The position numbers were made by a program, and so were the translations under genes. This document shows, piece after piece, positions 56,682 through 64,000 of a DNA stretch of 64,000 bases. The notes below the pieces were generated by a model. The model made no database searches and was not told the DNA's origin. It worked only from the letters and a program-made list of their open reading frames with translations. The stretch spans positions 1-64,000 of the forward strand of contig CAVOIB010000012.1 in the NCBI GenBank assembly GCA_963695975.1, read 5' to 3'. This DNA comes from JBBQVZ01 sp963695975 (lineage in GTDB: Bacteria > Actinomycetota > UBA4738 > HRBIN12). How positions within the stretch are numbered: the stretch's first letter is position 1; each line of letters starts with the position of its first letter.

Positions 56682-57664
56682 CCGATCAGCTCACGGACGA
56701 GCGGCCGGCTCCCCCGGCGGAACAAGGACCCAGAGCCCGCCAGAGCCTCGTGCTCCCGATCGCTCTTCCGCTCATCACGTTGGCGATCATCGGCCTCGTG
56801 CTCTTCGGATTCTCACGCGTCTTGCTGTCCACGTCGGCGCACGCGGCGACGTTCGTCGCGCTGATCGTCGCGATCGCGATCATGGTGGTGGCGATCACCG
56901 TCGCCTCCCGTCAGAGGCTCTCGAACGGCTCGCTGATCTCGATGGTCGTCGCGATCGGCGGCATCGCCATGCTGGCCGGAGGTGTTGCGATCGTGGCGAT
57001 CGGCACCGGCAAGAAGGAAGGGCCCGCACCGCTCGTCGTGGCGCTCACCGCTCCCGAAGGCGCGGCCGTGAGCGGCTTCGCGGAGACCGCTCTGCAGTTC
57101 AAGGCGGGTCAACCGACCTCCATCGAGTTCGACAACCAGGACCCCGGGGTCCCCCACAACGTCGTGATCTTCGCCGAGGACCCCGCGAAGAACCCGCAGG
57201 CCGCCGCGCTGTTCACGGGCGAGAAGGTGACCGGGCCGGCCAAGACCGCGTACGCGGTTCCGGCGCTCGACGCCGGCACCTACTTCTTTCACTGTGAAGT
57301 GCACCCCGCGACCATGACCGGGACGATCGAGGTCGGCTCCGGCCCTGGGGCGCTCTCCGTGGTCGCCGAGGGGCTGGCGTTCAACACGAAGGAGATCGAT
57401 CTCGTCGCTGGTCAGCCGACGAAGCTGCTGTTCGAGAACAAGGATGCGGGAACGCCGCACAACATCGCGATCTACGATGACTCCTCGAAGTCCGTGACCT
57501 TGTTCCAAGGAGAGCAGTTCCCGGGGGTCGACACGAGGACCTACGACATCCCGGCGCTCGACGAGGGGACGTACTACTTCCAGTGCGACGTGCACCCGGT
57601 CATGAACGGGAGCGTCGTCGTGGGGCCGGCCGGGGGCGCGCCCAGCTCATCGCCGTCCGGCTGA
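56678..57664 (+). CDS. Membrane-anchored tandem cupredoxin (two type 1 copper domains)
   Basis: A 328-residue protein with three N-terminal helices (VLPIALPLITLAIIGLVLFG, TFVALIVAIAIMVVAITVAS, SMVVAIGGIAMLAGGVAIVA) and two plastocyanin-like domains. Domain 1 has His160, Cys206, His209, Met213 (GVPHNVVIF, FFHCEVHPATM); domain 2 has His261, Cys303, His306, Met309 (GTPHNIAIY, YFQCDVHPVMN). All four type 1 copper ligands are kept in both. It is translationally coupled to ctaG at the end of the oxidase operon, so it may carry electrons to, or copper for, the oxidase. It is not a subunit known to me from standard caa3 sets. Confidence 0.82.
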   Translation: MTDQLTDERPAPPAEQGPRARQSLVLPIALPLITLAIIGLVLFGFSRVLLSTSAHAATFVALIVAIAIMVVAITVASRQRLSNGSLISMVVAIGGIAMLAGGVAIVAIGTGKKEGPAPLVVALTAPEGAAVSGFAETALQFKAGQPTSIEFDNQDPGVPHNVVIFAEDPAKNPQAAALFTGEKVTGPAKTAYAVPALDAGTYFFHCEVHPATMTGTIEVGSGPGALSVVAEGLAFNTKEIDLVAGQPTKLLFENKDAGTPHNIAIYDDSSKSVTLFQGEQFPGVDTRTYDIPALDEGTYYFQCDVHPVMNGSVVVGPAGGAPSSSPSG

Positions 57665-57697
57665 GCGCTTCGCGCCACCCCTGCTAGCGTGGGCCAC

Positions 57698-58234
57698 ATG
57701 CCTCGCCGCTCCTCGATGGTTCGGATCGGCGTCGCCCTCACCCTTCTGGTGTCCATCGCCGCCTGCACGCGCGGCGCGAGTGGCGCCGACGATCCCCTGG
57801 GTGCGAAGCCTATGAGCTCGCCGGCGCCCGCGCTCGCCGGGCAGACGTTGGACGGCTCCACCGCGTCGCTCGCGGCACTCGAGGGGAACGTGGCGGTCGT
57901 GAACTTCTGGGCCACATGGTGCAAGCCGTGCCGCGAAGAGCAGCCGGAGCTGGAGCGGGTCCATCGAGAGTATCGCGATCGAGGCGTGACGTTCCTTGGC
58001 GTCGACGAGCGCGACGACCCCGCGGCCGCCCGCGCCTGGGTGCGAGAGTTCCGTGTCACGTACCCGAGCATCGTGGACGAAGCGGGCTCGTGGGCCGACG
58101 ACTTCGGTCTGTTCGGCTATCCGGACACGTTCGTGGTGGACACCGTCGGCACGATCCGGTGGGCGATCTACGGCCAGACGAGCGCCGCGCAGCTCCGGGA
58201 GGTGCTGGACAGGGTCCTTGCGCCCTCGTCCTGA
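57698..58234 (+). CDS. TlpA/ResA-like thiol-disulfide lipoprotein
   Basis: A 178-residue extracytoplasmic thioredoxin-fold protein. The lipobox SIAAC puts the lipid on Cys23, and the redox motif is FWATWCKPCREEQPEL (Cys75/Cys78). GYPDTFVVDTVG contains the cis-proline. ATG 57698 follows TAGCGT by 7 nt, suggesting an independent leaderless transcript. Together with CcdA it would keep apocytochrome cysteines reduced for ResB/CcsB. Confidence 0.88.
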   Translation: MPRRSSMVRIGVALTLLVSIAACTRGASGADDPLGAKPMSSPAPALAGQTLDGSTASLAALEGNVAVVNFWATWCKPCREEQPELERVHREYRDRGVTFLGVDERDDPAAARAWVREFRVTYPSIVDEAGSWADDFGLFGYPDTFVVDTVGTIRWAIYGQTSAAQLREVLDRVLAPSS

Positions 58235-58266
58235 GTGCGTGCCCGCAACGCCGGCCCCGCCCGGCC

Positions 58267-60093
58267 TCAACGCCCGATCGGCGCGAGCGCGTCGAGCGCA
58301 ACCGCACCGAACAACGCGGCGAGGTAGACGATCGAGTAGGTGAACACGCTCCATGCGCGACGCGCGCTCCCATGGCGCCACAGGCGCAGCGTTCGGTAGA
58401 CGAAGACGCCTCCGAGCGCGAGCGCGGTGAGGAGATAGATGGGTCCCATGTGCCCGATCGGGCACAGCAGGAGCGTAGCGGCGAACAGCACGAGCGAATA
58501 GAGGAAGATCTGGCGGCGGGTCTCGTCCTCGCCCTTCACCACCGGGAGCATCGGCACGCCGGCCGCCGCGTAGTCGGTCTGGTACCGCATCGACAGCGCC
58601 CAGAAGTGCGGCGGCGTCCAGACGAAGATGATCGCGAACAGGATCCATGCGGGGGCGGCAAGCGTTCCCGTGACCGCCGCCCAGCCGACGAGCGCCGGCG
58701 CCGCGCCGGCAGCTCCGCCGATCACGATGTTCTGCGCGGTCGTGCGCTTCAGCCACAACGTATACACGAAGACGTAGAAGGCGATCGCGGAGAGGGCGAT
58801 CGTCGCCGCCAAGACGTTCACCGTGATCGACAGGAAGAGGTACGAGACGGCGCCCAAGATGAAGCCGAAACGGAGGGCGCTGTCGGACGTGACCGCCTGG
58901 GCTGGCAGGGGGCGCCGCCGCGTCCGGCGCATGATCTCGTCGATGTCGCGGTCGAGATACATGTTGATGGTGTTCGCCGAACCGGCGGCGACCGTGCCGC
59001 CGATCAGCGTGGCCAGCATCAGACCGACGGGAGGGATGCCTTTCGCGGCAAGCATCATCGCGGGCACCGTCGTGATCAGCAGGAGGACGATGATCCTCGG
59101 TTTGGTGAGGCGGACGTAGGCCGTGACGGTGTCTTTGAACGAGCCGCCGGCGGATCCTCCCTCCGCGTCGTCGACGGGTACATCCTCCACGCCACCCGTC
59201 GCACGAGGCATCCGGCTGGCGACCGTCGCGAGCGCGACGAGCGTCGACCAGATCAACACGGAGAGCGCGACGTGGAGCACGATGGCCCATGGACGCAGCA
59301 ACGACCACACGTTCAGCGCACCGGAGAGGATCTGCCCCGCGAACAGAGCGAGCGCGAGCGTCGAGAGCACGACCAGGTCCTTCGACCGTGTCGCCATGGT
59401 CCGGGCGCGGATCGTCACCCAAGCCACGAGGAGGAAGACGCCGGCCGCTAGGAGGCGATGGACGAACATCGCCGTCGCCGCGCCGCCGAGTGCGGGCACG
59501 AGCCGGCCGTTCATGAGTGGCCAGTCCGTGAACGCGAGTCCGGCCGAGGTCGCCCTCACGTACGTCCCGACCAGGAGGAGGACGCCGGTGACCCCCGTCG
59601 TGAGGACCGTGAGTCGCGCGTACCCCCGATCACCAGCGGGGGTCTCGCGCCCCGCTTCCCGGCGCGCCACGCAGGAAGCGTTCGCGGCCACGAAGATCAC
59701 GTCGGCGACGAACGCGAGGGCGACGGCGAAGTGGATCGTCACCCACCAGCGGTTGAGGTCCGTGCGCACGACCACGCCTCCCAGGACCGCCTGTCCGATG
59801 ACGAGGGGGACCGCCGCGACGGCCGGCCAGACGATCGACGGGACGTTCCGATAGGAGCGCCAGGCGGCGACGGCGGTCGTCGCGACCAGGATCGTCACCA
59901 CGAACACCAGGAACCGGTGGGAGAACTCGATCAACGAGTGGATCGTCCCGGAAGGGAAGAGCCGGCCGGGCTCGCACGCCGGCCACGTCGTGCACCCCAG
60001 GCCCGAGCCTGTCCCTCGCACCAGTCCCCCCACGCCGAACAAGACGATCGTTGCGATGGCGGTGGCGGTGGCGAGCTTCCGGAAGCGATCCAT
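58267..60093 (-). CDS. CtaA-CtaB fusion: haem A synthase joined to haem O synthase
   Basis: A 608-residue membrane protein. Residues about 1-305 are CtaA/COX15: eight helices, haem-ligand histidines in EFSHRFLVF, TIHFAVAL, HRLLAAGV and VLHVALSVL, and the cysteine pair GCTTWPAC (34, 40). A charged linker (VEDVPVDDAEGG) follows. Residues about 325-608 are CtaB/COX10 prenyltransferase with the aspartate motif NMYLDRDIDEIMRRT (near 370-385) and YQTDYAAAGVPML (near 500). The protein would farnesylate haem B to haem O and oxidise it to haem A for the caa3 oxidase upstream. The order is the reverse of the biochemical order. The gene is divergent from the prenyl synthase, which could supply farnesyl diphosphate. 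Confidence 0.93.
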   Translation of the reverse strand: MDRFRKLATATAIATIVLFGVGGLVRGTGSGLGCTTWPACEPGRLFPSGTIHSLIEFSHRFLVFVVTILVATTAVAAWRSYRNVPSIVWPAVAAVPLVIGQAVLGGVVVRTDLNRWWVTIHFAVALAFVADVIFVAANASCVARREAGRETPAGDRGYARLTVLTTGVTGVLLLVGTYVRATSAGLAFTDWPLMNGRLVPALGGAATAMFVHRLLAAGVFLLVAWVTIRARTMATRSKDLVVLSTLALALFAGQILSGALNVWSLLRPWAIVLHVALSVLIWSTLVALATVASRMPRATGGVEDVPVDDAEGGSAGGSFKDTVTAYVRLTKPRIIVLLLITTVPAMMLAAKGIPPVGLMLATLIGGTVAAGSANTINMYLDRDIDEIMRRTRRRPLPAQAVTSDSALRFGFILGAVSYLFLSITVNVLAATIALSAIAFYVFVYTLWLKRTTAQNIVIGGAAGAAPALVGWAAVTGTLAAPAWILFAIIFVWTPPHFWALSMRYQTDYAAAGVPMLPVVKGEDETRRQIFLYSLVLFAATLLLCPIGHMGPIYLLTALALGGVFVYRTLRLWRHGSARRAWSVFTYSIVYLAALFGAVALDALAPIGR

Positions 60094-60162
60094 GGGTGAT
60101 GGGCCGAGCCCGGCTCATGATATCCGCAGCGACTCGAGGGCGAGGTTGCGATACTGGGGCCC

Positions 60163-61035
60163 ATGTCCGTTGGCCCCATCACCCAGCGATCCTCCGGACT
60201 CGACGCGGTGCGGGAGCGGGTCGACCGGACGCTCGACACGTTCCTCCTGGAGGTGCGAGGCGAGACCGAAGCGGTCGCGCCCGATGCGACGCTCCCGATC
60301 GACGAGATCCGTAGGATGATCGCAGCCGGCGGGAAGCGCCTGCGGCCCACGGTCTGCTACTGGGGGTTCCGCGCCGCGGGGGGAACGGACGGTGAGGCGG
60401 TCGTTCGCGTGGCGGCCGCCCTCGAGCTCCTCCACACCATGGCGTTGATCCACGACGACCTGATGGACGCCGCTGTCGAACGTCGCGGCGTGCTCGCGAG
60501 CGCCCTCGAACTCACCGAGCAAGCTCGACGACGCGGCTCGAGCGATCCGGTGCGAACCGGGACAGCGCTCGCCATCCTCGCGGGGGACCTCGCCGCGGTC
60601 CTCGCCGACAGGTTGTTCCTGTCGTGCGGGTTCACGGCCGATCGGCTCCTTCCCGCCCTCGATCGGTATCACCGGATGCGGACGGATATGGCGGCGGGGC
60701 AGAGCTTGGACGTGCTCGGTGTAGGGGAGGCCGCCGACCGTTCCTTGGTCGCCTCACTCAAGAGCGGCGGTTACACGGTGAGCGGCCCGCTCGCGATCGG
60801 CGCGACGCTCGCGGGAGCAGCGGCCGACGTTCTGGAGGCGCTGGGGGCATACGGCGACCCACTAGGTATCGCGTTCCAGATGCGGGATGACGAACGTGAC
60901 GGCGACGGCGTGGCACTCCCGCAGGAGGTGGCGACGCTCGTGGAGAGGGCGCGGCGAGCCCTCGATCTGGCCGGGATCGACGCGGACGCCCGTCGGGCGC
61001 TGCTCGCCCTCGCCGACGCCGTGGAGATGGGATGA
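60163..61035 (+). CDS. Polyprenyl diphosphate synthase family protein, shortened C-terminus
   Basis: A 290-residue isoprenyl synthase. GGKRLRPTVCYWGF, the first aspartate motif in LIHDDLMDAA, LAILAGDLAAVLADRLFLSC, KSGGYTVSGPLAIGATLAG and the second aspartate-rich motif in FQMRDDERDGDG are visible. After the second motif the usual K-P-x-x-D-L-R-E-G-K segment is missing and the protein is about 40 residues shorter than typical. GATACT lies 7 nt before the ATG. It overlaps the PPOX gene (ATGA) and lies beside menaquinone and haem genes. Chain length is unknown. Confidence 0.82.
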   Translation: MSVGPITQRSSGLDAVRERVDRTLDTFLLEVRGETEAVAPDATLPIDEIRRMIAAGGKRLRPTVCYWGFRAAGGTDGEAVVRVAAALELLHTMALIHDDLMDAAVERRGVLASALELTEQARRRGSSDPVRTGTALAILAGDLAAVLADRLFLSCGFTADRLLPALDRYHRMRTDMAAGQSLDVLGVGEAADRSLVASLKSGGYTVSGPLAIGATLAGAAADVLEALGAYGDPLGIAFQMRDDERDGDGVALPQEVATLVERARRALDLAGIDADARRALLALADAVEMG

Positions 61036-61463
61036 CCGGTGACTTCGAGTTCCTGCGCAAGACGTTCCGCGATGTGCCCCAATGCCGACTGGCGACGCTG
61101 AACCCGAACGGCGGCCCCCATGTCGTGCCCAGGTGGTTCGTGTGGCTCGAGGGCGGCGTCTACGTCGCCACACGCCGGGGCGACGCGAGTTGGGAGCACG
61201 TCGAACGAGACCCACGGGTCTCGGTCGTCGTCGATCGTGGCAGGGATTGGGTCGACCTCGCAGGGGTGCGGCTCGACGGCGCTGCCGAGTCGATCCCCGC
61301 CGAGCAGCCCGAGCTGCGGGCGGTGATGTCCGCCTGGCACGAGAAGTACCGCTCCATGCTCGCGGGTGACGGGTTCGAACGCCTGACGGAACAGGTTGCG
61401 GCGCTCGGGTTCCTGCGAGTCCTCATCAATGACGCGGATGCCTGGGACCACGGAGCGGGATGA
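61032..61463 (+). CDS. PPOX-class flavoprotein, pyridoxamine-oxidase-like
   Basis: A 143-residue split-barrel protein. CRLATLNPNGGPHVVPRWFV, VYVATRRGDASWEHVERDPR and LAGVRLDGAAESI are typical of PPOX-type F420/FMN proteins. It starts inside the prenyl synthase stop (ATGA). It is a different subgroup from the one at 7.3-7.8 kb. The substrate is unknown. Confidence 0.78.
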   Translation: MTGDFEFLRKTFRDVPQCRLATLNPNGGPHVVPRWFVWLEGGVYVATRRGDASWEHVERDPRVSVVVDRGRDWVDLAGVRLDGAAESIPAEQPELRAVMSAWHEKYRSMLAGDGFERLTEQVAALGFLRVLINDADAWDHGAG

Positions 61464-61506
61464 GCAGGCAGGTTGCTCGCTCATCCGGCCCCGGCGTACG
61501 CTCCTT

Positions 61507-61555
61507 TGTGAAGCTGTTCACATGCCGGTGTTCTCCGTTCGTGAGACATTTCACA
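61507..61555. promoter_or_regulatory. Two candidate Rex operators before the reductase-nuo operon
   Basis: TGTGAA-GCTG-TTCACA (61507-61522) is a perfect Rex-type palindrome. A second site, CGTGAG-ACAT-TTCACA (61540-61555), keeps one intact arm and starts 33 bp later, three helical turns away. They lie 20-68 bp before the flavoprotein-nuo operon. Confidence 0.75.
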
Positions 61556-61574
61556 AGCGTCTGAGGGGGAGCGA

Positions 61575-62819
61575 GTGAACAGGATCGACACGGACGTCCT
61601 GGTGGTCGGCGCGGGTCCGGGCGGATCCGCGACCGCGTATCACCTTGCCCGGCACGGGGTCGACGTGACGCTGGTGGAACGTTCGTCGTTCCCCCGCGAG
61701 AAGGTCTGCGGCGACGGCCTGACCCCGCGCGGCGTGGCGGCGATGCTCCGCATGGGCGTCGACCCCGACGAGCCGGGGTTCGAACGTGTGTCGGGGCTCC
61801 GTGTGTACTCCCGCGACGCGATGATCGAGCTCCCGTGGCCGGAGCTCCAAGCCTGGCCGGGATATGGGTTGGTGATGACGCGGCTGGACTTCGACGCGCT
61901 CCTGGTTGACCGGGCCCAGAAGGCCGGGGCCAGGCTCATGGAGCGCACCGAGGCGCTCGAGCCGTTGCTCGTCGAGGGATGGGTGAGAGGAGCCACCGTC
62001 CGCTCGGCCGAGGACGTCGATGCCGGGCCCACCGAGATCCGAGCGCGGTACGTGGTGGCGGCAGACGGTGCTGCGTCGCGGTTCGCCAAGCCGGCGGGCG
62101 TGATGCGGGACGCCTCCCGTCCGCTCGGGATCGCGGCGCGCCGCTATTACCGGACCGACTACCACCCAGGTCCCTGGCTCGAGTCGTGGCTGGACCTGTG
62201 GGAAGGAGACCTCCTCCTGCCCGGGTACGGTTGGCTCTTCCCGGTCGCGGGCGGAACGATCAACCTCGGCGGCGGTCTCCTCAATACGTTCAAGAACTTC
62301 AAGGATGTGTCCGCCCAGCGGCTGTTCAACGCGTTCGCGGCCATGCTGCCCGCCTCGTTCGGTATCTCGGAGGAGACGGCGGAGGGCCGGATGCTCTCGG
62401 GGCCCCTCCCCATGAGCATGAACCGAGTGCCGCAGGCCGTACCGGGATTGCTCCTCGTCGGCGACGCGGCGGGAGCGGTCAACCCGTTCAACGGCGAAGG
62501 CATCGCCTACGCGATGGAGACGGGTGAGATCGCGGCGGACCTGGTTCACGAGTCGCTGGTGACCGGCCGGGCCGCGATCTCGATGCAGTACCCCACGGTG
62601 TTGCGGCAGCGGTACGGTCGCTACTTCTCGATCGGGCGGGGGTTCGCGCGCGCGGTCGGGAAGCCCGCGATCATGGGCCTCGCCACACGCTTCATGCTCC
62701 CGCGTCCGACGGTGATGAACTTCGCGCTCCGCGTGATGGGGAACCTGAGCGACGGGCGGGAGGGCGACACCACGGACAAACTCTTCTACCTGCTGGAACG
62801 GCTCGGGAAGGCGTCCTGA
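61575..62819 (+). CDS. Geranylgeranyl-reductase-family flavoprotein (MenJ-like menaquinone reductase)
   Basis: A 414-residue FAD enzyme. VLVVGAGPGGSATAYHLARH binds FAD; REKVCGDGLTPRGVAAM, YVVAADGAAS, and VGDAAGAVNPFNGEGIAYAM complete the family signature. In actinobacteria this enzyme saturates isoprenoid units of menaquinone, the quinone used by the respiratory chain encoded around it. The GTG at 61575 follows AGGGGGAG. It is the first gene of the nuo operon (nuoA, nuoB, nuoC follow), and the two Rex sites lie just upstream. An 18-codon leader frame (61522-61578) overlaps its start. Confidence 0.88.
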   Translation: MNRIDTDVLVVGAGPGGSATAYHLARHGVDVTLVERSSFPREKVCGDGLTPRGVAAMLRMGVDPDEPGFERVSGLRVYSRDAMIELPWPELQAWPGYGLVMTRLDFDALLVDRAQKAGARLMERTEALEPLLVEGWVRGATVRSAEDVDAGPTEIRARYVVAADGAASRFAKPAGVMRDASRPLGIAARRYYRTDYHPGPWLESWLDLWEGDLLLPGYGWLFPVAGGTINLGGGLLNTFKNFKDVSAQRLFNAFAAMLPASFGISEETAEGRMLSGPLPMSMNRVPQAVPGLLLVGDAAGAVNPFNGEGIAYAMETGEIAADLVHESLVTGRAAISMQYPTVLRQRYGRYFSIGRGFARAVGKPAIMGLATRFMLPRPTVMNFALRVMGNLSDGREGDTTDKLFYLLERLGKAS

Positions 62820-62835
62820 TGACCGTCGAAGTAGG

Positions 62836-63279
62836 ATGCGCCACGTGCTGAGCGAGTACCTGCCGATCCTCGTTCTCGCCGGGCTGGCGTTCGTGTTCGC
62901 GGTGGGCTCCCTGGCAGCCTCCTCGAAGCTGAGGCCCAACCATCCGAACCCGGTCAAGCTGTCTGCGTACGAGTGCGGGAACGACCCGGTCCGCCTCCCG
63001 CGCGGCGAGCGGTTCTCGGTGAAGTTCTACGTGGTCGCGATGCTGTTCATCATCTTCGATATCGAGACGATCTTCCTGTTCCCGTGGGCGGTCACGTTCC
63101 GCCAGCTCGGCATGTTCGGACTGGGGGAGATGGCGGTGTTCATCGGGCTCGTGTTCGTGGCCTACGTCTACGTGTGGCGCAAGGGCGGGCTGGAATGGTC
63201 TGGCGTCGAGGTGGCGCCCACCGCTGCGGAAGTATCGGTCGCCGCGGACGAGCCCCTGGAGGTGGCCGGTGCCCGTTGA
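62836..63279 (+). CDS. nuoA: NADH-quinone oxidoreductase subunit A
   Basis: A 147-residue complex I membrane subunit with three helices. SAYECGNDPVRLPRGERFSVKF and the matrix-loop Glu/Cys region, then IIFDIETIFLFPWAVTF, are the diagnostic NuoA blocks. ATG 62836 is used; GTG 62845 is an alternative. It lies 16 nt after the flavoprotein and overlaps nuoB by 11 nt. Confidence 0.95.
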   Translation: MRHVLSEYLPILVLAGLAFVFAVGSLAASSKLRPNHPNPVKLSAYECGNDPVRLPRGERFSVKFYVVAMLFIIFDIETIFLFPWAVTFRQLGMFGLGEMAVFIGLVFVAYVYVWRKGGLEWSGVEVAPTAAEVSVAADEPLEVAGAR

Positions 63280-63787
63280 GCGGCTCGAAGGCGTGCAGCT
63301 CGGCTCGGGCCCGGAGGAGATCGAGGAAGAGGTCCGCCGCGGCATCCTGTTGACCTCCTTGGACCGCGCCGTCGGTTGGGCCCGCAAGCAGTCGATGTGG
63401 CCGGCCACGTTCGGGTTGGCGTGTTGCGCGATCGAGATGATGTCGACCGGCGCCGGGCAGTACGACCTCTCCCGATGGGGGATGGAGCTGTTCCGGGCGT
63501 CGCCGCGTCAGGCCGACCTGATGATCGTCGCCGGCCGCGTCTCCCAGAAGATGGCGCCGGTCCTACGCCGGATCTACGACCAGATGCCGGAGCCTCGGTG
63601 GGTGATCTCGATGGGGGTCTGCGCGTCGGCCGGCGGGATGTTCACGAACTACGCGATCGTCCAGGGCGTGGACACGATCGTTCCCGTGGACGTCTACGTC
63701 CCTGGCTGCCCACCCAAGCCCGAGATGTTGATGTTCGGGATCTTGAAGCTGCAGGAGAAGGTCCGGACGGCGGAGACGTTCAAGTGA
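63269..63787 (+). CDS. nuoB: NADH-quinone oxidoreductase subunit B
   Basis: A 172-residue complex I subunit that holds the N2 [4Fe-4S] cluster. The cluster cysteines are Cys52-Cys53 (GLACCAIEMM), Cys118 (ISMGVCASAGG) and Cys147 (VPGCPPKPE). GRVSQKMAPVLRRIYDQMPEPRW is typical; the usual MGSCANSGG is here MGVCASAGG, still with the cysteine. The start is GTG 63269 inside nuoA, and the stop overlaps nuoC. Confidence 0.96.
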   Translation: MPVERLEGVQLGSGPEEIEEEVRRGILLTSLDRAVGWARKQSMWPATFGLACCAIEMMSTGAGQYDLSRWGMELFRASPRQADLMIVAGRVSQKMAPVLRRIYDQMPEPRWVISMGVCASAGGMFTNYAIVQGVDTIVPVDVYVPGCPPKPEMLMFGILKLQEKVRTAETFK

Positions 63788-64000
63788 CGCCTGCGGACCT
63801 GGCGGAACGGATCCGGGCGCGCGGAACGGACGTGCTCTTCGCGCGCGACGAGGTCACGTGGATCGTGGAACGCGACGAGCTCCTCGATGTGTTGGCCGGG
63901 TTGCGCGACGATCCGGAGCTCTCGTTCGACTTCATGTCGTGCGTCACGGCGACCGACCGGCCCGATGCCCAGCCGCGGTTCTGGGTGGTGTACGAGCTCC
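63784..64000 (+). CDS. nuoC: NADH-quinone oxidoreductase subunit C, N-terminal fragment
   Basis: GTG 63784 overlaps the nuoB stop (GTGA), and the frame runs off the right edge. The visible 72 residues (VTPADLAERIRARGTDVLFA, ELLDVLAGLRDDPELSFDFM, SCVTATDRPDAQPRFWVVYE) match the start of the 30-kDa NuoC subunit. Length and C-terminus are beyond the window. Confidence 0.88.
   Translation, partial: MTPADLAERIRARGTDVLFARDEVTWIVERDELLDVLAGLRDDPELSFDFMSCVTATDRPDAQPRFWVVYEL

Noticed and set aside
61522..61578. 18-codon leader ORF before the flavoprotein gene
   Set aside because: It overlaps the Rex sites and the start codon, but it begins inside an operator arm and has no ribosome binding site, so it is not listed as a gene.
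63600..63640. Loss of an N2 cluster ligand in NuoB because MGVCASAGG replaces MGSCANSGG
   Set aside because: The cysteine itself is retained; only neighbouring residues differ.

Overview
The window is very GC-rich, densely packed DNA from one chromosome. Gene content points to an actinomycete (Actinomycetota): an MshA-type mycothiol glycosyltransferase, a GlnR-like orphan regulator beside glnA, an RsiG-like protein, a BldC-like small HTH protein, a 33-residue AURKAIP1/COX24-type ribosomal protein, ClpS next to a DUF2017 protein, two PPOX/F420-type flavoproteins and a Rex regulator with Rex-type operators. A split, b6-type cytochrome b and other details suggest a deep-branching, probably uncultured lineage rather than a streptomycete or mycobacterium; this is inference. 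No integron, CRISPR array, tRNA, rRNA, insertion sequence or prophage was found. Many genes start directly 6-9 nt after a TAnnnT hexamer, as expected of leaderless actinobacterial transcripts.

Layout. 1-7.3 kb: the start of a Y-family polymerase gene, a coiled-coil lipoprotein, a receiver-cyclase overlapping a very large hybrid histidine kinase with five GAF domains, and the scar of an ArsR/SRPBCC gene pair. 7.3-11.7 kb: a PPOX protein, glnA with a candidate GlnR box, glnR, a hydrolase and a MoaD-like protein with an unusual tail. 11.7-20.2 kb: lipid kinase, sulfate assimilation (cysH/sat), an M23 peptidase, the RsiG-like protein, asparaginase, mshA and acetyltransferases.

20.2-20.7 kb holds no convincing gene but a striking candidate structured RNA of about 365 nt. 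It has a near-consensus promoter, six two-tier hairpins capped by GCAA loops at a pitch of about 35 nt, and a strong intrinsic terminator. 20.7-34 kb is mostly amino-acid catabolism: a TetR regulator, proline dehydrogenase, proC, P5C dehydrogenase, two class III aminotransferases, a two-subunit CoA transferase, an AcuC-like deacetylase and pyruvate kinase, many with overlapping starts and stops.

34-43.5 kb is housekeeping and regulation: DUF2017, clpS, SDR, phosphatase, BldC-like HTH, Clp1-like P-loop protein, the small ribosomal protein, SAM hydrolase, an ECF sigma/anti-sigma pair, glutaredoxin and rex. 43.5-64 kb is a respiratory island: a b6-type cytochrome bc operon with an extra ferredoxin (minus strand), system II cytochrome c maturation (ccdA, resB, ccsB), a caa3 oxidase (ctaC, D, E, F, G), a tandem cupredoxin, a TlpA-like protein, a fused CtaA-CtaB haem A factory, a prenyl synthase, a menaquinone-reductase-like flavoprotein and the start of the nuo operon. 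Candidate Rex operators sit before the bc/ccd divergent pair and before the reductase-nuo operon, suggesting that NADH/NAD+ sensing by the locally encoded Rex controls these respiratory genes.
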